Origin: Narthecium ossifragum
Taxonomy: Eukaryota > Streptophyta > Magnoliopsida > Dioscoreales > Nartheciaceae
DNA length: 64,000 nt
Assembly: GCA_963920575.1 (NCBI GenBank)
Contig: OY986966.1
Span: forward strand, 24,829,717-24,893,716
Reading direction: 5' to 3'
The notes beneath the pieces were generated by a model, which did no database searches, was not told where the DNA came from, and worked only from the letters and a program-made list of their open reading frames with translations. The position numbers and the translations under genes were made by a program. Below, one piece after another: positions 11,191-22,000 of this stretch (position 1 is its first letter; each line of letters opens with the position of its first letter).

Positions 11191-13435
11191 ATGGCTTCTT
11201 TGTTCTCCCTCATCTGCATGGTCATGGTGGCAACAGCGGCATTGCCAGTTTCGGTTGTTTATGGTGTGGAATTCGACTACCCGGCTGTGTTCAATTTCGG
11301 AGACTCTAATTCTGATACAGGGGATCTGGTGGCCGCGGGCATCGAGAAGCTTGAACCGCCTAATGGGCAGACTTTCTTCCGCCGGCCCTCTGGCCGGTAC
11401 TGCGATGGCCGGCTCATTATCGACTTCCTGTGTATGTTTTCCTCTTTGCGGGCTCCCAATCCATCTTCTTGTTTATGCTTCCAGTGAATTGCTTTTTGCT
11501 AGCATTTGTAATTGAAAGCTGGAATCGATTTGCATGTTGGGTATTGAAGAATTTGGTCGAATTTGAAGGAACATAAGAAGAAATCCAATCCATAAGTAGA
11601 TGCCACTGTAATATGCCTTTGGCGTTTTTGTTGATATTCTTCTTAGAGATGCTATGTTTATCACAGTGTGTTCTCTTCGACAATAGCACTTTCCATATTT
11701 CTCATCATATTGGCACGATGTAAATTTTTGTATGATTTGATCTGGGATTGCTAGAGTTCGTACAGTTATTGTTATTCTTCTGCAATGGATAGTATGGCGT
11801 ATGGAAATGCATTGATTGCTGCATTTTGTTAGTGAATCATCGTTTGTTATTGCTATTCTGCTGCAGTGGATGCCATGGACATGCCATTCCTGAATGCATA
11901 CTTAGATTCTGTGGGGGCACCAGTTTTTCAGAAGGGATGCAATTTTGCTGCAGCTGGATCGACAGTACTCCCTGCAACTGGATCTTCTGTTTGCCCATTC
12001 TCTTTTGGGATTCAGATTTCACAATTCTTGCGGTTTAAAGCCCGGGTTGTTGAATTGCTAGCTAAAGGTAGTTCTGTGTACTTTGCTGATGATGGAAAGC
12101 ACTTAGACTTCTTTGAAATAATAGCCTAGTAAGATTGCAACACAAAAGAAAAATTGGAGTTAAACTTCTGCTAGAAAGATGTGTGGCTTTGTATTATTAG
12201 TTGCCGTATGGTGGGCAATGCTGTGATGGAACTGAACCTCATCGCATTCTCTTTCTTTTCTTGCAGGCAACAGATTCAAAAAGTTCGTTCCCCAAATTTA
12301 TTCTTTTGGTCAGGGACTTTACATGTTTGATATAGGTCAAAATGACCTAGCCGGTCAATTCTACAGCAAATCAGAGGACCAAATTATAGCTTCCATTCCA
12401 ACAATCTTGTTGGAATTTGAAACAGGCTTAAAGGTTAGTAGATTGCTCCTCAGATTTAGTTCATCTTACATGTCATGAAATCAGTTAGTTTCCCCTATCT
12501 ACGCAGAATAATGACCTTACGATAAAAAAAAAACATTAAGTTGATCTTGGATTTTGTACCCAACTCTTTGATCAATTGTTCTCTTAAATGAAGGAAGAGG
12601 GATAAAAGAAGAATTGAAAGAAAGAAGAATGTTATTTTCATGAAGTATGACGAGCATACTTTCTCATTATTTATGTTCATTGTGAGGTGCCAAGATGTGA
12701 CATCTTTTTATACTAATTGTTGCCAATGTCAGATGTTATATGACCAAGGTGCACGGAGATTCTGGATTCATAATACTGGTCCCCTTGGATGCTTACCGCA
12801 AAACATAGCTGCCTTCGGCAAAGATCCATCAAAGCTTGATGAAGTCGGTTGCATGAGCTCTCACAACCGTGTAGCTAAGCTTTTCAATTTACAGCTTCAT
12901 GCACTTTGCACAAAGCTTCAGGGTACATTTGCAGATGCAAACTTCACTTATGTGGATATATTCTCGATCAAACTTGACCTCATTGCAAATTATTCCAGAT
13001 ATGGTAAGTAATAGCTTCATAACATCAACCACAAAGAAATTTACAACTCCATATATGCTTTTTTACGTCTTCTGCTTCCATGCATTCATGAATTTGTTCA
13101 TTGCTTTACATAAAGCGAAAAGAAAACAGAGAACACAACAATGTAAGCCTATCTTGATTGTTTCAGGATTCGAGTTCCCCACAACAGCATGCTGTGGTTA
13201 TGGTGGTCCACCTTCAAACTTTGACAACCGAGTCCGCTGTGGCCAAACAAAGACTTTGGATGGAAACACAGTGACAGCTAAGGGGTGCAATGATACTACT
13301 GAGTATGTTAGTTGGGATGGAATTCACTATTCAGAAGCTGCGAATCTTCATGTTTCATCACAAATACTTACTGGAAAGTATTCTGACCCACCGTTCGCAG
13401 ATAAGATGCCATTTGCTCTCAAACTAAAGTTCTGA
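11191..13435 (+). CDS. GDSL esterase/lipase, secreted
   Basis: Probable extracellular serine esterase of the SGNH/GDSL family. Five exons: 11191-11431, 11867-12067, 12267-12433, 12733-13003 and 13167-13435. They join in phase to give 382 aa, typical of the plant family. Residues 1-25 are a hydrophobic signal peptide. Block I is FNFGDSNSDTGD with catalytic Ser39. Block II is at about 104-113 with Gly111. Block III is DIGQND with Asn173. Block V is WDGIH with Asp344 and His347, completing the catalytic set. Paired cysteines near 302-303, 318 and 334 suit a secreted fold. The substrate cannot be read from sequence. It is most like the Arabidopsis At1g54790 group. It converges with the TLP18.3 gene about 2.3 kb downstream. 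Confidence 0.93.
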
Positions 13436-15529
13436 GGACCCAAGGTCCCTTCTTTTACTGATGGTCTACTTTGGAGCAATTGCTTCTCTTTAATTTACTG
13501 ATATAGTAACTGAATAAGACTTTGCGTGGACCAAAAAGCTCCTTGTTCTATGGATAACTGTTGAAAGGGCTTAATTTCTTCACATTAGTTTCTTCATCTA
13601 TAATTGTGAAAACATTTATTGGACTATCCTTGGTATTTTGGGTGGTCATTTCTCCATGTTTCCACTTATGTCATTGCTAGACATGAAAATGCTGGTTGGA
13701 GGTTGTTGATTCCTCATTTATGCAGTAATTTTGATACGCAGCGCCTTCTCGTAGGCACGGGTATCAGGTCTCTTGCTGGGTCTCGGCTCCTCCTTAGCCA
13801 AATCTATGGCTAGGTCGAGAGGTAGGTTTATGGTTTTATGAGAAGCACCTTAGGTATTCGACGAGGAAGAGGCTAAACCGGAGAAGAGAGATGAAGTAGT
13901 GAAGAGGGATACCTTGCAGCTCCTCTAATGATGGCCGGCTGCACTTGGGAAACCAGCCAGGGAGGTGGCGGAGGAAAGGCAGCGGCCAAGGAAGGACGCC
14001 GGAGGTGGCGGACGTGGATAGTGGATGGCAGTGGCGGACGGCGGTGGTGGTGGCCGGCTGGTGGAGAATAACCGGCGGTAAGGAGGGGTGAAGGTGGCAG
14101 ATGGAATTGGTGGAAATTAGGCTATACTGCTATTAGGATTTACTCTATTAACTACTAACTTCATTAATTCGTCCTCTTTTAATTACAAGCTATTGAGGTC
14201 CTTTTATAGAGGTCTCGTAGGAGTTCCAATCAAACCAGAATAACTTCACGCTTAAACAACAAGTAAATAGACTTTTTCTAATACAACTCAAAACTAGGAC
14301 TCAAATAAATAGAAACTCAACTAGGAACTGAACTCTTAATTAACTCTACTAAAACCAGAAAATTGACTCAAACTAGGATAGCTAACCAGACCATCTAGGA
14401 AAGGAGTTCTCTAGTGGTCGGCCTTTGCCTGGGACCTGGTCCAGGGCTGAGTCCTTCCAAGAATTGGGGCCCGCCCTGCGTGGGTCCCGCTTGAGTCCAA
14501 CCCACGTGTGGGTCCCGCCCCATAATTGGGCGTGGGTTTGTCTAGCCCAGGTTGAGCAACCGTATCAAATAACCTAAAGGCATCCATCCAGCATGAATAA
14601 CCTCAACAGTATTGAGACAGTCAAAATGCTATTGGGGCATCTTGAGGAATCTATCATCTTGATTTGAGCTAATCCAGTATGAAACCTGAAATTTTCTTAC
14701 TAAACTGTCATCGAGAAGACTGAAAGAGTTCCACTACAACATCCTTGTTGTTGACCAACAGTGACTCTACCCTGTGAATCATACTGTAGAAAGTTACCCG
14801 GCTGTTCTAATACCTATTTGATGAATCGAAGTCTCTATCACATCTTTGTGAATTGAAGAAACTTCAGTTTAAAAGGTACTCTGCAGCATTTAATTGAAAG
14901 AACACTAATCACACCTCCTTATCTTTAAATGTTTGGTGATAGTGCAAAAAACTATTCCCATCTATCCTTGTTAGAGGCAACTTTGTCATCTGTCAATTTT
15001 TCTGCCTGACTGACATAGATCTCAAGTTTTATTGTAAATAAATCACTGTGTTTGACACTGGTGACAAAGTGAGTTTTAGTCTACCATCTAAATTGAACTG
15101 TCAACATACATGGCAAGGTTTTAATAGTAAGTCAAGATTTTTCTCCAAAGGGAGTCCATACTTCGCATTGAGAGAAAGTTACAACTCATTTTGTAGCACT
15201 GATGATGATGCTATTTGTTGTGTTGCTTAGCTGAAGAATCACGAACAAAGTATTGGCTTGATTTAAGTTGTTGTCGAGCTTCCTACTGTAACTTGTCTTC
15301 ATTATGCATGTCAGTTATCCATCAAGTGAAGTTCTTGGTGAAACAAATGTGACAAATATAAAGACTTCACCTGTCTCAAATTGAGTTCTTCGAATATACA
15401 GAAAATCATTATACAATGCTGTGAGGTACAAAGAGTCACAAAAGATATGTCTGTTTGTTAACTCCGTATGTTAAAATGATAACACACATTAAGTCCTCAC
15501 AAAGTTCCTCGAATATTAGTATTTGTTGC
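13436..15529. other. Intergenic region between the GDSL and TLP18.3 genes
   Basis: 13436-13700 probably holds the GDSL 3' UTR. 13720-14570 is repeat-like: a GGCGG-rich stretch, an AT-rich stretch, then three spaced copies of a TGGGTCCCGC motif at about 14485-14520. I cannot classify it. 14580-15529 shows no gene and no clear element. Confidence 0.4.
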
Positions 15530-15650
15530 TGTTTCTTGGAGACATAGGCACAGTATTGAGCCATAGTATCAATTAAAGCAATAATTAGCAACAACGCAAT
15601 GACAAGTTTCAACTACCCACACTTCTCTTCAGCTTAACTTTGAATACTCA
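15530..15650 (-). pseudogene. Decayed duplicate of the last TLP18.3 exon
   Basis: Read on the minus strand, this segment aligns with the 3' part of TLP18.3 exon 3 at an offset of 168 bp. Both carry ATGGCTCAATACT(A/G)TGCC and TATGTCTCCA near the end, and similar spacing before it. Its translation keeps the hydrophobic tail pattern (ALLLIIALIDTMAQYCAYVS against GLLVIAFVVPMAQYYAYVS) but has an in-frame TAG where the real exon has a Gln codon, and it lacks the final stop. It lies downstream of the true stop, so it may be transcribed as extended 3' UTR. Confidence 0.75.
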
Positions 15651-15696
15651 AATCCTTATGTAAGAATTTGAAGATGACCCTTACACAGACAGTGGC

Positions 15697-18600
15697 CTAT
15701 TTCCTGGAGACATAGGCATAGTATTGAGCCATAGGAACTACAAAAGCAATAACTAGCAATCCCCCGACGACAAGGGTGAACTGCCCACGCTTCTCTTCAG
15801 TTTCCTCTTTGGTTTTGAAGTTTGATTCACGTTTGTTGTCCTTGAACGTGGGGCCACCAGGATCTGGAAGCCCATCAATGGCAGCAACTAGCCGTTTGGC
15901 GGTGCTGTACACAGCTTCATTGTACTTTTCTTCCGTGGCCAACACTTCAAGCACAAAAATAAAAATAATCATCAGTTACCACAAATCTCCGACTGTTTGA
16001 AGAGTTATTCAGACCTTATCCTTCGTGCTTTTGAGCACCTTCTTTACAAACTATTTGAGAACATCTTAACATTTTCAGACAGGAAATTCAAAATGTGCAT
16101 AAAAATACAAAGGAGCATATACTGCACGTAAAATGGATATTACCACTTGGAAAATGGCATCATGTTTGGATATTCGACAAAATCAAGCTGAAATATCCAG
16201 CATCCATGACAACATCCCGATTAGTGTTTCAAGTTCAATTAAATATCGAATGCCAAAAAAGTTTGTTGAAAAGAAAATTGCATGCCTCTAACAAATCCTT
16301 GGGAAGAAAACCATACTAGCTGAATCATATTCGAACTATTTTAGCACAAAATAGAGAGTGCTAGAGTTCTCTCTTGAGAAAAGGGTTCCAGAATGTTCCC
16401 TTGGACATGCCAGTGCTACCAGCTTAGCATTGATGGGGGTAGAAAAAAGAAGCAATTCACTAAGCTTCAATCTCCAAGATTTATTATCGATGTCTTTATC
16501 ATTGTTAGAAAAGTTTGTACATATGGACTGAATATAATCAGATAAATGACCAAAATAGAAACTCCAAATTTCTTTTGTACTTCTTATTTCAATCGTTCAA
16601 AACGTTGACCCTCAGTTCATGTCAATCTAAATGCCTAAAGCAGATATTGTGTCTTATAGTCACAAAAGATAAGGCAAAGGGTTTTGCAGAGGTTAACAAG
16701 ATGAAGAATATTATGAAAATGGGTTCATGATTTGGCAATTGAATTTCAAATGGATTCAGCAACAAATCCTCAGAGTTATAAACTGCTTCTTTGGATGTTT
16801 ACAGAAATGAATTAAAAGGGAAAATTATCAGTTTAACCTCCGGTATAAGGTTCAGATAACAAATTAAGAGACCCACTGTCCACCAGGCATGAACTATCAA
16901 GAACTATCAAGAACTATCTAAGACTAAAATGGTATATGAATCACCCAGGATAATCTTTTTCAAGTCTTTATGGATGAGCAGTTTGGGATAATGTTGCCAA
17001 TGAAAAAGTTACTGAAAGAGCTCCTATTTTTTTTTGTCTCAAAGTTGAGGGGACTGCACTCTCTTTGTATTTCAAGATCCAATCCTAACAGATTCATCAT
17101 ATTGTTTTCAGAAACTTATCTGCCTTGACTAATGAAATACTTGGGATCCCTAAGCAAAGGACCTTATTCATACTAGAAAGCATAGTATATAGGGTTACTT
17201 AGCCAATCAATTCAAAAGCAGGTACCCTTAGCTCAAAACCTTTAAGCCTACTTAAAACTTGTGTACAGAATTAGTTCCTCCCAAAATTCATTAAATACAG
17301 AACTAAGCAGAGCACGGTTGTCCCTTCAGGCACATGTTACTTCAGGCTGATGCTAATTCTAGTAATGGAAGTATCTAAGATCTAAGAATAGCCTCTTCAT
17401 GTGCTGCCTGTCAGCCTGTACAACCTTCCTCCTAGTTAGTAGCCATGCTTCTAGCTATTGTAAAAATGTCGTAAGTGATGACATGACATGTCTTGGGAGT
17501 GACATATGAATGAGCGACTGCTTCATGAAGATAACAACCAGGCAAGTGCCTCACCAGGAAGGTTCTCTGACACTGTGGCATCTAAAATGGTATCACCAAC
17601 AGCTTGTACAAATGCTGGTCCACCTGTGACCGCCCCTTCTTTCTGGCTGGTTACGAGCACAACAATGCCTTTGTTGTTGCCGTCTTCGATCGCTGGGTAC
17701 CACTTCTCTAATACTTGGTCGGCGTATTCGAAAGCATCTGCCTTACTCTGCAACAGATAATTAAGCTGTTTAGTTTTAAAGTTTCAACCTGCCAGCCCCA
17801 CTTCTAGCAATGAAAGATGTTTAATAACATTGAAAGGAAAATAGTAGACTATAGTATGACAAAAGAACACCGAACATAGAAGGTTTAGCAATGACCAGAT
17901 ATAACGGTTTCCGGATCATAAGTGCACATGTCTGACTAGCTCTTATTAAAAGAATTACGCGCAATATAAAGCTACATATACAAGAAATTTCAGGCAATCT
18001 CACAAATATGAGAGAAGAAGCTGAAATTGTTGGGAATGGAACTTAACTATCATGACAAATGACAAGTTAAACATAGAGGATTTTTGGAACAGGAAATGAC
18101 TTCGATAAGAAACAAAGAGCTTTTGCATTCCAGAAGATCTTCATTTGCCATTTCTTGGAGATATTAGAGCAACATTACATGACAATCCAAGATGATTAAG
18201 ATGCAAAGATGGTAGATGTTTTGATCGGTCAATGAAGCAAAAAATGTCTCATGGACTCCACGTCCACTATTGAACTGCAAAAATCATGAATAGCAACAAA
18301 AGGCACATACAGTGAGCTTTCGAACAGTAATGAAGTTGATGTGAAAATTCTTCCTGGACTCCAAGTCCGAGAGCAACCGCCTCAGATCAGACTTAGTCAC
18401 TCTGCTCAACACGCTCGCATCATCGACAACATATGATTCCGCCGGCGGTCCCTCACTGAGCACATCAAACTCCGAAGCAATCGCCTGGTCCACGGCTGTT
18501 ATCGGGCAGAAATTGATCGACAAGGAGAGCGCGGCGGCCGCCAATCCAGTTTGGATGTGCGAGATCCAACTCTTGGTAAATGGTTCTGGAGAAGCCAATC

Positions 18601-18733
18601 TATTGAGACTTGAAGTGATGAGTTGATAAGGGTTCTTGGGTTGGAGAGAAGGAGATTTAGAGAAGAGATTCTTCTTGGGTTTGGTGCTTAGGATGGGAGC
18701 AAAGGATGATGGGGATAAGATGGAGGTTTCCAT
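15697..18733 (-). CDS. Thylakoid lumen 18.3 kDa protein (TLP18.3; UPF0603/TPM domain)
   Basis: Chloroplast lumenal protein linked in Arabidopsis to photosystem II repair, with a TPM-type acid-phosphatase fold. Three exons: 18311-18733, 17555-17747 and 15697-15944, in phase, 287 aa (Arabidopsis At1g54780 is about the same length). Residues 1-86 form a bipartite transit peptide: a Ser/Lys-rich stroma part, then the hydrophobic GLAAAALSLSI and an Ala-rich cleavage area. The TPM domain runs from about 95 to 225 and opens with SYVVDDASVLS, a family hallmark. A single membrane helix lies near 262-280 (FTLVVGGLLVIAFVVPMA). I chose the METSI start because the upstream in-frame Met would add a Pro/Ser-rich stretch unlike the family. 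The gene diverges from the PsbP-domain gene. Confidence 0.94.
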
Positions 18734-19093
18734 CTGTAAAGGAAGAGATGGAGGCCAAAATGGAGGGAAAGGAGGAGAGGGAAGGGGAAGAGAGGAGTGA
18801 GAGGGGGTAGTAATTTGGATTTTGGATTTGGGTTGGTTGGCTGGATTTGAATTCGGATAAGGCAACGGTCACCTAAACGTCTCTCTCCAACTGGGAAGGG
18901 TCGGATTAGAATGGATCGTGTGGTGATGAACTCCTACTAATGGGGCGGGTTCGGATCGAGTTAACGATGGACCCGTCAGGAGCTTCTTATCGTATAAGTA
19001 TACCAAACTACCCTTCTCTTTAGCTTCGAAACCCTTGTCTCGTTCTCCTCTCACTCCTGTGGGGATGCTCATCGTCATCGACATCCCTCTCCG
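18734..19093. promoter_or_regulatory. Putative bidirectional promoter, TLP18.3 / PsbP-domain gene
   Basis: Only 360 bp separate the two divergent start codons. The gap holds two I-box-like GATAAG motifs, GGATAAGG at 18855-18862 and its inverted form CTTATC at 18986-18991. The second is followed by an AT-rich GTATAAGTATA that could serve as a TATA box for either side. I-boxes are typical of light-regulated photosynthesis promoters. That the two genes share regulation is inferred from layout and shared function. Confidence 0.5.
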
Positions 19094-22000
19094 ATGGCCG
19101 CCTCTCTCGGCGCTCTCTCTTCTTTCCATTTGAAACCCCCTCAAAACCCTAAGCTTGGTTGCCGCTCTTCCTTGTTGAGGCGTGAACTCGCCGTCGCCTC
19201 CGTCCTAGCTCTAACTTTAGCTGTAGGGATCTCTCCACCCAATGCCCTATCCGCCGTTCAAGAAACCGCTCCTCCTCCTGCTAAGAAGCCGGCGCTAGCT
19301 GGAATGATCGCTAACACCAAGTCTTGGTTCCAGTTCTTTGGCGACGGCTTCTCCATCCGCGTCCCGCCTTCCTTTGAGGATGTCATGGAGCCGGAGGTAC
19401 GTTTTCGAGGGACTGTTCTTTAATGTATAGGTGAATTCAATTGAGGGGTTATGTTCTTGCTGTGAAGAAGTTTCTAAGGCTGCTCTGCTAACCTGAGTAG
19501 CCATTTTTTCCTATATTGAGATTTTGGCCTGTAACTGCTTTATTGTTTGGATACCGGAAGTTATGTTGATTCTCATTGAATTTTTCGAATTCAGCCTTCA
19601 TGTATCCATCTCTATGACCCTGTTCAGTGAGTAAAGTAGGAAAATTGAGGATGAAGTACTTGTCTAAAAAATGTAAAAATGAAAAATAGAAAGACAAAAG
19701 AAAAAGAGAAGTTCGTGCTATAGTACTTGCATTTTAGCCTTTTATACTCTGCAATTTTTGGTCTGGTGCAGTTAGGGAATAATAAACACAAGTGGCGATT
19801 GAGAGGATAATGAACAAACCCGTCAGCCATTAAATCTGCCCTAAGATTCAAACATAAAGAGATTCCTCTATGGGTGATACTCAAATTTGGGTCCTATTCT
19901 AGAACTAATGGATCACATAGTATCAGTGCAGTTGTTATAATATTGCTGTATTTGACAATGCATGAATTTTATACTCGATCTCCTTAGAATGGTCTCAGAA
20001 ACTTTTTCCATAGAGAGAGCTAACTCCGAGCTCATTCAATAGCCGAAAAACCATGGGAGGTCCCCAAGAAATAACCATTGAATCATTATATTTATAAAGC
20101 TGAACTTAGATCATATCAATATGATAACAACAACAAGAAAGAATCATCAAGCATGCTTATAAGGTAAATTATGGTAGAGTAAAACACAATAATAGATGAC
20201 TGCAGCTCATAGATCATAGCTGCGGTCATATTAAAATTCTCGACTGTTTAGGTTAGCTTGGGGGGGGGGATTTCTAAAGCCAAGTTCTTGCTTCTCGTTC
20301 AGATAAGGAGATCTCCACTTAACTAAGAGATATACTCTTTCCCAAGTCTCTTGATAACACCAACATCTCCTCTCAGAAGAATACATTTCCTAGTTCAAAT
20401 GCTTGCATACCGTTGTTGAGTTAGTTGGCTTGGCTTATTAGTCTTAGTACCAATTCTAGCAGCACGAACCCAAGTATATAGGATGTTAGAAGCCCAAAGC
20501 TTTTGATCTTGTTGGGCTTTCTTTATCTCTCTCGTTGGTATTTGTGCCAAAAGTTAAGATCTGACGTCCTATCATAAAGTATTCCCTAATCATGTCCTCC
20601 AGTCATGATAAGACTCTTTGTTCCACTCTTCTCACGTAATGAAGACAAATCCTTGGATAGAGGGAGAATAAAATGTCTAATTTCTTCCATATGCCCTGGT
20701 AACTCTAGCTTTGGATACTCTACGCTTGACCATGGATTAGTGTCCCGCTGGCATGCTGTATGTCGTTCACTAGCATGACCAGTGTGGGCACGGCCTGTTT
20801 CGGTCGGCGTGGGTTTTGCTACATGTATAGTGTTGATTCCTACTGGGAAATAAGTATGGATGTGTGCCGACCATCACAGAAATCCATACTCTCAACCAAG
20901 TATTCTATTGATCGTAGCCCATGTTCTTTATCCCAACATGGGTGAATTCCATATAGAAATGTCATTTGAAAGATATAGATGATATAAGAGAGAACACTTA
21001 GAGGAGAAAGTTGTGCTGTAGTGTTTTCAAGGTGATATAGTAATCTTGAAACTCTTTTTTGAAGGACAAATTTGTAATGTTATTCTTATTTATGGATAAG
21101 AAACTTTATGTCCTCATCATTTCCTGAATGTAAGCTCTGAATATGGAAAACCATATGATCTCTTACTTTGGACCATCAGAGCTCCTCCCTGATTTGCGAG
21201 GTAAAGGCAACCATTTAAGATGCAAGCTTTGCTACAATGGTGGAGGAGATAACTTTTGTTACTATGGAAATCACATTGTGCATTCCATCATTTTTAGGAT
21301 TTACAAAAAACCTTGAAATTGAATGGAATCGGAAATTTTGGTGAGAGAATAGGGTTTTGAGGAAATTTTCTGGAGATGGAAGGCTTAGAGGGGATAGATA
21401 GGAGAGTTTCCTGTGGAATATGGGTTCGAATGCCATGGTTAATTTGATCTCACTTTCTTCACTGGCTGGGAAACGGGAATAATGATCAAAAGAGTCCAAG
21501 AAGAAAAAGTAGTTAAGCGCTTGCATTCTATTTATGTATTTTGATCTGGATACTAAAGAACTAATGGTTTATGGAGGGTAACAATGTTCTAGCTTCTTGT
21601 GTAAGGGGATAGATAGGAGAGTTTCCTGTGGAATATGGGTTCGAATGCTATGGTTGATATGATCTCACTTTCTTCACTGGCTGGGAAACGGGAATAATGA
21701 TCAAAAGAGTCCAAGAAGGAAAAGTAGTTAAGCGCTTGCATTCTATTTGGGCATGTTTGGATGCATGGAATGGGGGTGAATGGGGGTGAATGGGGGCGAA
21801 TCCGTCGGATCCCGGAATCCGTGGGTTTTGGATTCCCGGATCTCGGCGTTTGGCGCACCGGCAGATTCCAAAAAACGGAATCCGCCCAAGGGGGGATACC
21901 GAAATCGGCGTCGCGAGCGGATGCCATTCGCGGTATCCGCTCGCGACGGATGTCGTTCGCGTTCTGCGGATACCGCCGGATTCCGGATCCCGGATTCCGT

